From assembly GCF_028464065.1 (NCBI RefSeq), contig NZ_CP116808.1, positions 1,877,501 through 1,941,500 of the forward strand: a stretch of 64,000 nucleotides of DNA. The letters are read 5' to 3'. Position numbers and translations under genes: made by a program. The stretch comes from Saprospira sp. CCB-QB6 (lineage in GTDB: Bacteria; Bacteroidota; Bacteroidia; Chitinophagales; Saprospiraceae). This document shows, piece after piece, positions 17,318-26,633 of the stretch; position 1 is the first letter of the stretch, and each line of letters begins with the position of its first letter. Under the pieces are notes generated by a model that had not been told where the DNA came from, searched no databases, and saw nothing but the letters and a program-made list of their open reading frames with translations.

Positions 17318-17344
17318 GGGGAGAATTCTATAAACTAACCACAT

Positions 17345-20300
17345 TTATCTCAAGGCTCTAAAATAGCCTTCTACTCGCTTTTTATAGTAAGGTTTCAGAT
17401 TAGGCGAAACCGTACGGAAGAGTTCAACCTGTCCTTCTCTTTGTTTGAGATATTCCTCCATAGCGGGAGGCATATTTTTGGGCAAGTTTTCATCTGGGCG
17501 TTCGGCTCGTCTTTGGTCATCGTATTCTCTTTCTCTTTGGGCCTTTTCATGTTCGAGCATACGGGTCAAAATATCTTGTTGACGTTTGTTGATATCGGCG
17601 GGGAGGCGCTTATTCACTAAGTCGGTTTCCACCTTATCCATTTGGTCAATAATATCTTGAAGTTCTTTGCCTCCGCCTTTGCCTTTTTCTTGGAGTTCGC
17701 GTTTCATTTTCTCCATAGCTTTACGGATAGCGGCTTGTTTGGCGGCCATTTCGGCAAATTGTTTACTAGAGGGCGATTGGCCATTTTTCATCATTTGCTC
17801 TAGTCTTTGCAATTGTTCTTGTAGGCTCTTTTGCATTTCCTTCATACCGCCCATATTGGGTTCGCTACCTTTTTCGCCTTTGCCTTTGCCATCGCTACCA
17901 GGTTTGCCTTGGCCACCTGGTTTCTCGCACATCTGCTCGCCAGCCATTTCGCTAGCCATTTGCTGTTGCATTTGGTCCATAGATTCGCTGAGCATAAGGG
18001 CCAGATCATTGATATAAGTCATGCTATATTGTTGTTGGACCATAGCGGGGCGTTTTTGGCGTTCCTCCAACAAGTCGATACTTTTATTCAAGGTCTTTTT
18101 GGTGTCATTGACCTTTTCGGTAATAAAGCTTTCGAGTTGATAAACTCTTTTGGCTAGAGCCTGCAAACTATCCTCCACCTGCTTAAAATCATCTTTGATT
18201 TTGTATTGCTTTTGGACCAGTTTGACATATTTGGGGGTATTGGGCAAAGTATTTTGTACCTCATCGATCAGGGCTTCTTGATCAAAAGAGAGGTCCACCA
18301 AATTTTCGAGCAATTGGCGCATAGCTTTTACATCTTGCTCCATCTGCTGCATTTGGTTCATGCCCATCATATCCTCCATTTCCTTGGCCATTTGCTTCAT
18401 CTTTTTAGAAGCATTTTTTTGTGATTTAGCGGCCTGTTTATTTTGCTTTTGCTTGAGCTGCTTAGAAGAGTTCTCCAAGTTTTCTTGGGTTTCTTTCTTC
18501 TGTTCCTTGAGGTCCTCATTCTCCATTTCCATTGGCTGATCGAGTTCTTCGTTTTTCTCTTTCGCCTTGTCCATTTTGTCTTGAATCTCTTCGAACTTCT
18601 TATTGATCTCCTCTTGTTTTTGCTCTAGTTCTTTTTGCTCTTCAGCAGATTGTTGCTCGCCTTCTTTTTGCTCCGTTTCTTCGGCCAGTTCTTCTTGTTC
18701 TTCGGCCAATTGTTCGAGTTCTTCTTTGGCGTCCATCATTTCTTTTTCCACCTCCATTTTCTTGAAGAGGCTGAGCATGCGGTCCAATTCGTCTTTCACT
18801 TCTTCCTCGTTCATCTCCATATTTTCGAGTTGTTCGAGGACCTCATTTTTATCCATTTTGTCCAGCATCTCCTCCATCTTTTCAAAGAGTTCTTTCATCT
18901 CATCTGACATGACTTCTTCAAAAAGCTTTTCGATCATTTCCTGTTTTTTGAGCAACTCTTCATCTGGTTTTTGATATTGTTCTTGCTGCTCTTTATTCTC
19001 TTGGAAATTCTGCTGGGCGTTTTGGATTTTCTCCTGTGTTTCTTTCTGTTGTTGGATGAGCTTTTCGATTTCTCGGCGGTCTTGCCAGTTTAGCTCATTT
19101 TTCTGCAATACATTTTCCTTGGCCTCTTTGATTGCTCGTTTGAGTTTCTCCATTTCGGCCATGGCTTCTTCTAGGTCCGACTTAATCGCTTGGTCATTTT
19201 TCTCCTCTTGGGCCTTCATTTCTTCTACGGTAGCCATTTGGTAAACCATCATGCTCGTTTTAGAAGATTTGCTTCCCTGTACCCCATCATTGTCCCAAAC
19301 CTGAAAGTAATAGCTGAGTTTATCGCCAGGTTCTAGTCCCAAATTGCGCAAGTTGAGGGCATAGCGATAAGTCGTTTGTTTATCACTGAGAATCGGCAGC
19401 GGATCTCTTTCTTGGCGTAAAATTTTGCCATCTCGTTCAATCGTATAATGAAACCCTAAGCTATTTAGGCCATAATCATCAGAGGCTGAGCCTGCGAAGT
19501 AAATTACTTTACTATCTGTGCTATCGGCAAACTTCTCCAATTCAATTTGGGGATAGAGATCGGGAATAACGGTAATGCTATAATTCAAGGAGTCTCCCAT
19601 AGGCAATTTAGCATTAGAGAGATAGATTTTATAGCTACCATCAGCTTGTAATTGGCGCTTGAAGCTAAAATCTTGGCGGCCAGAGCGCTCTGCTTCTTGG
19701 CGTTCTTCTCCTGCAAAGCGAAGGGCTAGTTCATCGGTAAAATTGGCAGAGAACAACCATTCTACTTTGGTGCCTGCGGGAACCACTAGATCGCCTACAT
19801 TATCTAGGGTTTCATCTTTGCGGCCCGTATAAGCTGGAAAATCTAGGGCGGTTTGGAAATTCAGCAAATTGGGTTTTTCCAAAACGTTCATGCTATAGCT
19901 CTTAGAGCTAAAGCCATTGGCTTGAAAGCGGAAATTCAGATCTTCCTGCACCTTAGGGAAGACATAGCGAAATTGGGTAGGGCTCAGTTTCTCCATCTTA
20001 AACTGATAATTGTCTACCTCAATAAATACCTCTGCGGGTAAAGCTCCTTTTTCTTCAATATCTACCAACAACTCAAAATCTTCATATTGCACTAGTTTTT
20101 GGTCCAAATTGCGAGGCGAAAAGCCAAAGAGCGCTTGGCGCTCAAACTCTTCATTATTAGAAAGGATACGGCCCGTACTATTTTGCACAATATTGGAAAA
20201 GACCAATAGTCCAAAAAAGATGAACAAAGGCGGCAATACAAAACGCAAATACTTGCGGTTTTTGCGCAAATCAATGGCCTTTTGGAAAGGCACCGGGGCC

Positions 20301-20722
20301 AGCTCCACTGTTTTTTGGTTGATAGCAGCTAGCAACAAAGCGCTATTTTCTGCTTGGGCCTGTTGATTGAGCTGCAAAACATTGAGCAACTTATCTTGTA
20401 CATTAGTAAAATGTTGGCCTACAATCTGGGCCGCCTTTTCGTGTGAAATGACCTTACCCAAACGGAAATATTGCAGTAAGGGCCAAAGTACCCAATAACT
20501 AAGGCCTAGTCCAGCCAAAGCCACAAAGCTATAAAACAAGCTTTTGCGGAAAGCCATAGAAGAGACCGAAGAGGTGAAAACATAATGCTCTAGAAGCACA
20601 AAGGTCACCCAAATTACAGAAATCAGGGCCAAGCTATGCAAGCTGCCCCGAATCAAGTTATTGAGGTAGTATTTTCGAATAAACGCATCAAGTTTATGGA
20701 GTAGCGTCTGATATTGGTTCAT
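17345..20722 (-). CDS. DUF4175 giant membrane-anchored coiled-coil protein
   Basis: 1125 residues. Two membrane spans near the N-terminus (about 28-48 and 60-82) and a third near 157-178 precede a region of extracytoplasmic beta domains (about 200-490). Then comes a very long glutamate/lysine/glutamine-rich coiled coil (about 500-830), a Gly/Lys-rich patch (GGQGKPGSDGKGKGEKG, near 930) and more charged helix. This matches DUF4175, a Bacteroidota family of unknown function whose genes are often near MoxR/BatA-type genes; none is seen here. The bias of the coiled coil causes many ORFs on the opposite strand, which are artefacts. Confidence 0.85.
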   Translation of the reverse strand: MNQYQTLLHKLDAFIRKYYLNNLIRGSLHSLALISVIWVTFVLLEHYVFTSSVSSMAFRKSLFYSFVALAGLGLSYWVLWPLLQYFRLGKVISHEKAAQIVGQHFTNVQDKLLNVLQLNQQAQAENSALLLAAINQKTVELAPVPFQKAIDLRKNRKYLRFVLPPLFIFFGLLVFSNIVQNSTGRILSNNEEFERQALFGFSPRNLDQKLVQYEDFELLVDIEEKGALPAEVFIEVDNYQFKMEKLSPTQFRYVFPKVQEDLNFRFQANGFSSKSYSMNVLEKPNLLNFQTALDFPAYTGRKDETLDNVGDLVVPAGTKVEWLFSANFTDELALRFAGEERQEAERSGRQDFSFKRQLQADGSYKIYLSNAKLPMGDSLNYSITVIPDLYPQIELEKFADSTDSKVIYFAGSASDDYGLNSLGFHYTIERDGKILRQERDPLPILSDKQTTYRYALNLRNLGLEPGDKLSYYFQVWDNDGVQGSKSSKTSMMVYQMATVEEMKAQEEKNDQAIKSDLEEAMAEMEKLKRAIKEAKENVLQKNELNWQDRREIEKLIQQQKETQEKIQNAQQNFQENKEQQEQYQKPDEELLKKQEMIEKLFEEVMSDEMKELFEKMEEMLDKMDKNEVLEQLENMEMNEEEVKDELDRMLSLFKKMEVEKEMMDAKEELEQLAEEQEELAEETEQKEGEQQSAEEQKELEQKQEEINKKFEEIQDKMDKAKEKNEELDQPMEMENEDLKEQKKETQENLENSSKQLKQKQNKQAAKSQKNASKKMKQMAKEMEDMMGMNQMQQMEQDVKAMRQLLENLVDLSFDQEALIDEVQNTLPNTPKYVKLVQKQYKIKDDFKQVEDSLQALAKRVYQLESFITEKVNDTKKTLNKSIDLLEERQKRPAMVQQQYSMTYINDLALMLSESMDQMQQQMASEMAGEQMCEKPGGQGKPGSDGKGKGEKGSEPNMGGMKEMQKSLQEQLQRLEQMMKNGQSPSSKQFAEMAAKQAAIRKAMEKMKRELQEKGKGGGKELQDIIDQMDKVETDLVNKRLPADINKRQQDILTRMLEHEKAQREREYDDQRRAERPDENLPKNMPPAMEEYLKQREGQVELFRTVSPNLKPYYKKRVEGYFRALR

Positions 20723-20846
20723 AATGAGTGCTTTTTTCTAAATTGGAGTTCCCTATATAATAATACGATTTTTATTAAGAAAGGCCCTCCCTTTTAGAAA
20801 ACTTTAAAGCGCTAAACTTTAGTAAAACAGGCTATTTTGGCCCAAT

Positions 20847-20991
20847 TCGACGACCGAAGGGAGGAGCGGCCTAGCGATGTGCAGCAGTGGCCCGTAGGGC
20901 CAGACCAAGCGGGCGCAGCCCGCGCAGGGCCGAGCGAATAGCGAGCTGCGAAACGTAGCGCCGCAAGGCGTAGCCGTAGCGGAGGCCCCAA
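20847..20991 (-). repeat. Mosaic intergenic repeat R7
   Basis: Minus-oriented, with CATCGCTAGGCC, GGTCTGGCCCTACGGGCC, CTCGGCCCTGCGCGGGC and GCTACGTTTCGCAGCTCGCT. GGGGCC end six bases from the stop of the next gene (20998), no separate terminator. Confidence 0.88.
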
Positions 20992-20997
20992 AACCGC

Positions 20998-21981
20998 CTA
21001 CTTATTCCTTTCTTTAGGCTTGGCGTTCAAGCTGAAAAAGCTTAGTAGGCTAGCGATTAGTGTGGGTAAAAAAATGTTAATTAGCCAAAGGGTAAAACTG
21101 GCCCAAAGGATATGATCGGCGGCGATAGGGGCCAAAAAATGGAGCGAAAGCGAGGCCCGAGCCAGTAGGGCCAGGGAGGCGGGAATCGGCAGGGCCGTTT
21201 GGGCCAAAAAGACCAATTGCACGCCCGTAAAGCTCAGTAAAAAAGGAGCTCGAGCGCCAAAAGCGTAGAGCAAGGCCACATTTTGGAGAATATAGCAGCT
21301 ATAGCGGAGCAAGGAAAGGCCCAAAACGGCGGTCAAATTGCGTTTGGGCAAATTGAGTTTTAAGAAGGTATATTTTTGCAAAAAGGTCCAGCGCGACCAA
21401 AATTGCGGACCAAAAAAATACAGGCCCAACAAGAGCAACAAAAGCGGAGGCAAAACCCCATACAGCCAATATTTTTGGGCCAATAACCAGCTGGGAATCG
21501 GCAATTGGGTACTTTCTCGATAGACCAAAGCCAGTAATCCAGCCGCCACCAAAACAATCCATTGGGCCAGGCTACCAAAGGCGCTAGACGACAGACTTTG
21601 GGCTCGAAGTTCCTTGGGTAAATAGAGTAAACGGCCCGCATGTTCGCCTATTCGGTTGGGGGTAAATACGCCCAAGGCCAAGCCCATAAAAACGGCTTTC
21701 AGGGCTCGGTAAAAAGCCATAGGTGCGCCCAGCAAAACTCGCCATTTTTGGGCCTCCAAAGCCCAATTGAGGGGAAGGAGCAAAAGGGCCAAAGAAAAAT
21801 AGGCCAAAGAAAACTCCGCCTGAAAGCGTTGCCAAGAGAGGGGCGGCAGCTCCGCTGCCGCCCGCTGCCACTGCTGCTTGAGCAGGTAGGCAAGAGCGAC
21901 AAACAAAAGGAGCTGCAACAAAAAACGCAGTCCCTTATTGGCCCAAAGCGTTTGGAGCAGGAAACGAAAGCGGTTGCCCAT
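20998..21981 (-). CDS. Flippase-like integral membrane protein (LPG synthase TM region family)
   Basis: 327 residues with about eight hydrophobic spans and the family pattern GLALGVFTPNRIGEHAGRLLYL (about residue 95-116) and ALPIPASLALLARASLSL near 275. This matches the lysylphosphatidylglycerol synthase transmembrane/flippase-like family (formerly UPF0104), inner-membrane proteins thought to flip or modify lipids. There is no C-terminal synthase domain. The ATG overlaps the stop of ruvC (TAATG), so translation is coupled; the pairing with ruvC is not obviously functional. Confidence 0.78.
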   Translation of the reverse strand: MGNRFRFLLQTLWANKGLRFLLQLLLFVALAYLLKQQWQRAAAELPPLSWQRFQAEFSLAYFSLALLLLPLNWALEAQKWRVLLGAPMAFYRALKAVFMGLALGVFTPNRIGEHAGRLLYLPKELRAQSLSSSAFGSLAQWIVLVAAGLLALVYRESTQLPIPSWLLAQKYWLYGVLPPLLLLLLGLYFFGPQFWSRWTFLQKYTFLKLNLPKRNLTAVLGLSLLRYSCYILQNVALLYAFGARAPFLLSFTGVQLVFLAQTALPIPASLALLARASLSLHFLAPIAADHILWASFTLWLINIFLPTLIASLLSFFSLNAKPKERNK

Positions 21982-22538
21982 TAGCCCTTGCGTTTGGGGT
22001 TATTATTGAGGAAATCGCCCCAGCCCTTATAGCGTTTGCCGCCTTTGCTAGCCGAACTACCTTGCAAATAATGACAATAGGCCACACCTACGGCATCCGT
22101 GGCATCTAAGAAATCGTGATGAAAATCGCCTTTAATCAGATGGGGCAACATGGCCGCTACTTGCTCTTTGCTAGCGGCGCCCTTGCCCGTTACGGCCTTT
22201 TTGATGCTTCGGGGACTATATTCTGTTACGCTTAGGCCATGATTGCCCATCACGGCCATGACCGCCCCCTGCGCCCGCCCTAATTTGAGCATCGACTGGG
22301 CATTTTTGCCATAAAAAGGATCTTCTAAGGCGCCTGTAGAAGGTTCATAATATTGAATCAGGCGATCTAGCTCGCTATAAATGAAACTCATCTTTTCGGC
22401 CTGGCTGTCCATCTTGCGCATATCCAAAACGCCCATACTTAGCAGCTCCACCTTGGGGCCATTGGCTTTTAAAAAGGCGTAGCCGAGCAAAATAGAGCCA
22501 GGGTCTACCCCCAAGATGATTTTTGTTTTCTTTGGCAC
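21981..22538 (-). CDS. ruvC: Crossover junction endodeoxyribonuclease RuvC
   Basis: 185 residues if translated from GTG 22538 (MPKKTKIILGVDPGS). The region has no ATG; the alternative is TTG 22556. RuvC features: first catalytic Asp in GVDPGS, Glu in GALEDPFYGKN, then SPRSIKKAVTGKGAASKEQV and the C-terminal acidic pair in DFLDATDAVGVAYCHY. The enzyme resolves Holliday junctions with RuvAB. A basic C-terminal tail (KRYKGWGDFLNNNPKRK) extends the usual end slightly. The der terminator lies just upstream, so ruvC may depend on its own weak promoter or on read-through. Confidence 0.93.
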   Translation of the reverse strand: MPKKTKIILGVDPGSILLGYAFLKANGPKVELLSMGVLDMRKMDSQAEKMSFIYSELDRLIQYYEPSTGALEDPFYGKNAQSMLKLGRAQGAVMAVMGNHGLSVTEYSPRSIKKAVTGKGAASKEQVAAMLPHLIKGDFHHDFLDATDAVGVAYCHYLQGSSASKGGKRYKGWGDFLNNNPKRKG

Positions 22539-22554
22539 AGTGATTCTGATTAAC

Positions 22555-22589
22555 AAAAAAGGCCAATAGTGCGAACTACTGGCCTTTTT
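22555..22589. terminator. Terminator between der and ruvC
   Basis: AAGGCCAATAGT (22559-22570) pairs with ACTACTGGCCTT (22575-22586) with one mismatch; T/A runs on both sides. It ends der transcripts on the minus strand. Confidence 0.85.
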
Positions 22590-22606
22590 CTATTTGCTTT
22601 ATTTAC

Positions 22607-23908
22607 TTATTTATCTCTAAAGTAGAGTTTAAGCGGTACTCCGGTAAAATCGAAGCGAGCTCGCAAGCTGTTCTCCAAATACTTTTTGTAAGATTCTGAA
22701 ACATGCTTAGGGTGATTACAGAAAAATACAAAAGAAGGATAAGCCGTAGGCAATTGGACCATGTACTTGATCGAGATCATGCGGCCCCGATAAGCGGGGG
22801 GATGATAAGCAGCCAAGGTTTCTTCCAAAAAGGTATTCAATTTAGAAGTAGAAATCCGTTTACTGCGGTTTTCATGTACCTCAATAGCCACATCAATGGC
22901 TTTAAGTACCCGCTGCTTCTCCAAAACAGAGATAAAGACGATGGGCACATCGCTAAAGGGCGCAATGCGCTCGCGGATGTGGTCCTCATATTCTTTGAGG
23001 GTATTGGTGCTTTTCTCCACCAAATCCCACTTATTGACAAAGATGACAATTCCTTTGTTGTTCTTGATCGCTAGGCGGAAGATATTGAGGTCTTGCGCCT
23101 CAATTCCCTTACTAGCATCTAGCATCAACACACAGATATCAGCAGATTCCAAAGAGCGAATGGCTCTCAAGACCGAGTAAAACTCTAAATCCTCTTTTAC
23201 CGAGCGCTTACGGCGCAAACCCGCTGTATCAACCAAGATAAATTCTTGTCCAAATTTATTGTAATGCGCATGCACGCTATCACGAGTAGTACCAGCAATA
23301 TCGGTAACAATAGAGCGCTCTTCATCCAAAAGGAGATTGACAAAAGAAGACTTTCCTGCATTGGGACGTCCCACAATAGCAATATGCGGAAGGCGGTTCT
23401 CTTCTTCTGGAATACCCGGAATAATATCCGTCAAAGCATCCAATAAGTCTCCGGTTCCCGCTCCAGAAGTCGAGCTAATAGGATAAAGGTTATCAAATCC
23501 CATGGCCCAAAACTCATGAATCATGAGCTGACGCTCACTATTATCTACTTTATTCACAGCCAACAAAACAGGTTTGTTGATCTCTTTGAGCAAGCGGCCC
23601 ACCTGCGCATCTAGGTCGGTAATTCCCGTTTCTACATCTACCATAAATACTACGACCTGCGCCTCTTCAATGGCCATGCGCACCTGCTGACGGATCGCCG
23701 CCGCAAATACATCTTCTCCATCGCCAATAAATCCACCGGTATCTACCAAATGAAAACGCTTGCCGTTCCATTCTGTCGAGCCATATTGTCGGTCACGGGT
23801 TACGCCGCTCACATCATCTACAATTGCCTGACGCATCCCCAACATACGGTTAAAAAAGGTCGATTTTCCTACATTGGGCCGCCCTACAATGGCTACCAAA
23901 TTTTCCAT
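22607..23908 (-). CDS. der: Ribosome biogenesis GTPase Der (EngA)
   Basis: 433 residues with two tandem GTPase domains: GRPNVGKSTFFNR (8-20) with DTGGFIG and NKVD, and GRPNAGKSSFVN (about 178-190) with DTAGLRRKRSVK and NKWD, then a C-terminal KH-like domain ending GVPLKLYFRDK. Der acts in 50S subunit maturation and is essential in most bacteria. ATG start, normal length. A repeat (R8) sits upstream; the gene appears to be transcribed alone. Confidence 0.97.
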   Translation of the reverse strand: MENLVAIVGRPNVGKSTFFNRMLGMRQAIVDDVSGVTRDRQYGSTEWNGKRFHLVDTGGFIGDGEDVFAAAIRQQVRMAIEEAQVVVFMVDVETGITDLDAQVGRLLKEINKPVLLAVNKVDNSERQLMIHEFWAMGFDNLYPISSTSGAGTGDLLDALTDIIPGIPEEENRLPHIAIVGRPNAGKSSFVNLLLDEERSIVTDIAGTTRDSVHAHYNKFGQEFILVDTAGLRRKRSVKEDLEFYSVLRAIRSLESADICVLMLDASKGIEAQDLNIFRLAIKNNKGIVIFVNKWDLVEKSTNTLKEYEDHIRERIAPFSDVPIVFISVLEKQRVLKAIDVAIEVHENRSKRISTSKLNTFLEETLAAYHPPAYRGRMISIKYMVQLPTAYPSFVFFCNHPKHVSESYKKYLENSLRARFDFTGVPLKLYFRDK

Positions 23909-24041
23909 ATCTTCTATAATGATTAAGTTCGTCTGAAGTCTGTCGGCCCAAGTTTTCTAGACCAACTGCTGTATAGTTCGCATTCAGCCCACAAAGATAA
24001 GCATATTTCACTGACCCGCTTATTTTTAGCTTTTTTTCTTT

Positions 24042-24248
24042 TTGGGGCCTCCCGCCTTCGGCGGGCGCTACGTTCCGCAGCTCGCTCTTCGCTCGGCCCT
24101 TCGCCGCTTTCAGCGGCTTGGTCTGGCCTGACGGCCACTGCTACACATCGCTAGGCCAGGCGCTACGCGCCTCTGCTGCCGCATCGGTTACTCCCTTCGG
24201 TCGTCGAACGGCGCCCTAAAGGGCTTGTTGTGGCCAGGCGCTATGCGC
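24042..24248 (+). repeat. Mosaic intergenic repeat R8, long form
   Basis: Full core (GGGGCCTCCCGCC through CATCGCTAGGCC at about 24158) plus a right extension with the hairpin GGCGCTACGCGCC, CTCTGCTGCCGCATCGGTTA, CTCCCTTCGGTCGTCGAAC and a second GGCGCTATGCGCC whose last bases touch the pfkA stop. An inverted copy with the same extension is R9 at 26209-26427. The rest of the gap (23909-24041) is presumably the der upstream region. Confidence 0.9.
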
Positions 24249-25226
24249 CTAAATGGCCGAAAGAATATGGGCTACTTTGGCCAAGCTCGGACTAATTTCA
24301 ATGTTGTGTTTAGTAGATTGCTCAAAGGGAACTTCAACAACTTGTTTGTGCTGTACCCCTATCATAATTCCTTTTTTGTTTTCCAACAAGGCTTCTACGG
24401 CACCAATCCCCATTTGGGCAGCCAGCACACGGTCGGCACAGGTAGGCGTTCCCCCTCGCTGAATATGGCCCAAAACAGTCACTCGGCTTTCTTCATAAGG
24501 GACCTTATCTTGCACTTGCTTGGCCAATTCAAAAGCTCCACCAGCATCATCGCCTTCTGCCACAACAATAATACAAGAGTGTTTGTGCTTCTCGTGATAT
24601 TCTCCAATTTGCTGAATCAACAAAGGGATGTCCGTTTCTACTTCAGGGACCAAAATGGCCTCTGCCCCACCAGCAATACCCGAACGCATGGCAATAAAAC
24701 CCGCATCTCGGCCCATAACTTCCACAAAAAACAAACGATTGTAGGCCTCTGCCGTATCTCGGATTTTATCAATGGCTTCTAAGGCCGTATTGATAGCCGT
24801 ATCATAACCCAAAGTATAATCGGTACCATATAAATCATTGTCTATGGTACCAGGAATGCCCACAAAGGGTATTTCGGGATGCTCTTCCATAAAGACCGTA
24901 GCCCCCTTAAAAGAACCATCGCCTCCAATGACTACTACCCCATCTACTCCAGCTGCTTGCAATTGTTCAAAGGCTTTTTGGCGACCTTCGGGCGTCATGA
25001 ATTCGGCAGAGCGGGCAGAGCCCAAAATGGTCCCACCTCTATTGATAATGCCTTGCACCCCTTCACGGTCCAAGGGAACAAAATCTCCCGAAATCATTCC
25101 CGCATATCCTCTTCTTATGCCCAGTACCTCTACCTGATTATATATAGCAGCTCGCACCACGGCACGGATGCAAGCATTCATTCCAGGCGAATCGCCTCCA
25201 GATGTAAAAACAGCTATTTTTTTCAT
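24249..25226 (-). CDS. pfkA: ATP-dependent 6-phosphofructokinase
   Basis: 325 residues from ATG 25226; a longer ORF is open upstream but MKKIAVFTSGGDSPGMNACI is the canonical PfkA start. Motifs: GGDSPGMN (ATP site), IGGDGSFKGA, GIPGTIDND (catalytic Asp), FFVEVMGRDAGFIA and the C-terminal LGHIQRGGTPTC. Phosphorylates fructose-6-phosphate in glycolysis; cytoplasmic tetramer. The stop codon is at the edge of repeat R8. Divergent from the LOG gene, with a 200-base gap that must hold both promoters. Confidence 0.97.
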   Translation of the reverse strand: MKKIAVFTSGGDSPGMNACIRAVVRAAIYNQVEVLGIRRGYAGMISGDFVPLDREGVQGIINRGGTILGSARSAEFMTPEGRQKAFEQLQAAGVDGVVVIGGDGSFKGATVFMEEHPEIPFVGIPGTIDNDLYGTDYTLGYDTAINTALEAIDKIRDTAEAYNRLFFVEVMGRDAGFIAMRSGIAGGAEAILVPEVETDIPLLIQQIGEYHEKHKHSCIIVVAEGDDAGGAFELAKQVQDKVPYEESRVTVLGHIQRGGTPTCADRVLAAQMGIGAVEALLENKKGIMIGVQHKQVVEVPFEQSTKHNIEISPSLAKVAHILSAI

Positions 25227-25427
25227 GCTTTTTGTTTTTTTGGCCCCAAAAAAGGTGGTCAAGCTGCCTAAAATACAGTTTTCTCTTCCCTTTTTCAGTT
25301 TTATTTTGATAAATTGCTGAGCTTTTGCCTCGCAAAAAGCCAGAACGACTATTCTTGATGGCCCTTCTTTTTCTTTAAAAAGATGGCATTTTTTTGTGCC
25401 CAGGGCCCAACTTAAAATATTTTGACT

Positions 25428-26141
25428 ATGACAGAAAAAGAAAAGCATTCTAAAAACAACCCCAGACAGTGGTCTAAAATTAAGGCGGAGAACTCTTGGA
25501 CCATGTTCAAGGTCATTGCAGAATTTGTAGATGGCTACGAACGCCTCAACGATATTGGTCCCTGCGTTTCTATTTTTGGCTCGGCTCGCACCAAGCCCGA
25601 CAACCGCTACTATAAACTAGCTACCGAAATTGCCAAATTGATGGTCAATGAAGGCTATGGTATTATTACAGGTGGTGGCCCCGGTATTATGGAAGCCGCT
25701 AACTTGGGCGCCAAGCAAGCAGGTGGTCCTTCTGTAGGACTCAATATTGACCTTCCTTTTGAGCAAGGCCATAACGACTATATCGACAACGACAAGATTT
25801 TTAACTTCAAGTACTTCTTCATCCGCAAAGTGATGTTTGTGAAGTATGCGCAAGCCCTTGTAGTGCTTCCTGGTGGTTTTGGTACCATGGACGAACTCTT
25901 TGAGGTCCTTACTTTGGTCCAAACCCATAAGAGCTCTCCTGTTCCCATCATTTTGGTAGGTTCTGAGTTCTGGACTGGCCTAAAGGATTGGATCAAAAAC
26001 GTGATGCTAGAACAAGAGCATAATGTAAGCCCCAAAGATTTGGATCTTATGCCCATTACCGATGATCCCAAAGAGGTGGTCCGCATTATCAATGAGTTTT
26101 ATGCGCATGAAGACCTCAAGCCTAAATTGAATCTGCTCTAA
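25428..26141 (+). CDS. LOG family / TIGR00730 Rossmann-fold protein
   Basis: 237 residues from ATG 25428 (the ORF opens two codons earlier at TTG). The family motifs GGGPGIMEAANLGA and PGGFGTMDELFE are present. LOG-type phosphoribohydrolases release cytokinin-like bases from nucleoside monophosphates, and some family members are pyrimidine/purine 5-prime-nucleotide nucleosidases (PpnN); which activity applies here is not clear. Cytoplasmic, monocistronic, with a strong terminator. Confidence 0.88.
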   Translation: MTEKEKHSKNNPRQWSKIKAENSWTMFKVIAEFVDGYERLNDIGPCVSIFGSARTKPDNRYYKLATEIAKLMVNEGYGIITGGGPGIMEAANLGAKQAGGPSVGLNIDLPFEQGHNDYIDNDKIFNFKYFFIRKVMFVKYAQALVVLPGGFGTMDELFEVLTLVQTHKSSPVPIILVGSEFWTGLKDWIKNVMLEQEHNVSPKDLDLMPITDDPKEVVRIINEFYAHEDLKPKLNLL

Positions 26142-26166
26142 ACGAGCCGAGGAATGACAAATAAAA

Positions 26167-26205
26167 GTGCCCCCGCTGCCAATGGCAGCGGGGGCACGCT
26201 TTTAT
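26167..26205 (+). terminator. Terminator after LOG gene
   Basis: 14-bp stem GTGCCCCCGCTGCC / GGCAGCGGGGGCAC, three-base loop, then TTTTAT. Confidence 0.95.
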
Positions 26206-26208
26206 AAG

Positions 26209-26427
26209 GTCCAGAGGCGCGCAGCGCCTGGCCACAACAAGCCCTTTAGGGCGCAGTTCGACGACCGAAGGGAGTAACCGATGCGGCAGCAGAGGCGCGC
26301 AGCGCCTGGCCTAGCGATGTGCAGCAGTGGCCGAAGGCCAGACCAAGGCGGCTTTGCCGCCGCAGGGCCGAGCGAACAGCGAGCTGCGAAACGTAGCGCC
26401 CGCAGCTTGCTGCGGGAGGCCCCAAAA
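26209..26427 (-). repeat. Mosaic intergenic repeat R9, long form, inverted relative to R8
   Basis: Minus-oriented copy with the same left extension as R8 (GAGGCGCGCAGCGCC, TTCGACGACCGAAGGGAG, GATGCGGCAGCAGAGGCGCG) plus the core. GGGGCC end at 26427, five bases from the stop of the small ORF at 26432. Confidence 0.9.
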
Positions 26428-26431
26428 CAAC

Positions 26432-26623
26432 TTAATCATTCCTGCTAGCATAGTAAGCGTAATAAGGTACCTGCCCCAATTTCTTTAGTGTACTTATGGT
26501 TGAAGATTTAGGTGCATCTGCAGTTTCATAACTAATATCATCCTGAGCAGTATAAAGCACTCCCAAAATTTCTAGATATATTTCCCTCCAAATAATCCAA
26601 TAAAAAATATTGCTAAAAAACAT
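26432..26623 (-). CDS. Small unrecognised ORF, 63 codons
   Basis: ATG start, 63 residues (hydrophobic-aromatic N-terminus MFFSNIFYWIIWREIYLEIL, C-terminus VPYYAYYASRND). I do not recognise it. In favour of a real gene or remnant: it occupies a 200-base gap with normal AT content, its stop is five bases from the GGGGCC end of repeat R9 as for many real genes here, and it is divergent from the M1 peptidase gene with 10 bases between starts. Against: no homology seen and no clear promoter. It may be the stump of a longer gene. Confidence 0.3.
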   Translation of the reverse strand: MFFSNIFYWIIWREIYLEILGVLYTAQDDISYETADAPKSSTISTLKKLGQVPYYAYYASRND

Positions 26624-26633
26624 ACTTCCTAAT

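Noticed and set aside
18443-18974. Leucine/phenylalanine- and serine-rich ORFs on the plus strand opposite DUF4175
   Set aside because: They mirror the glutamate/lysine coiled coil of the real gene and have no start or family.
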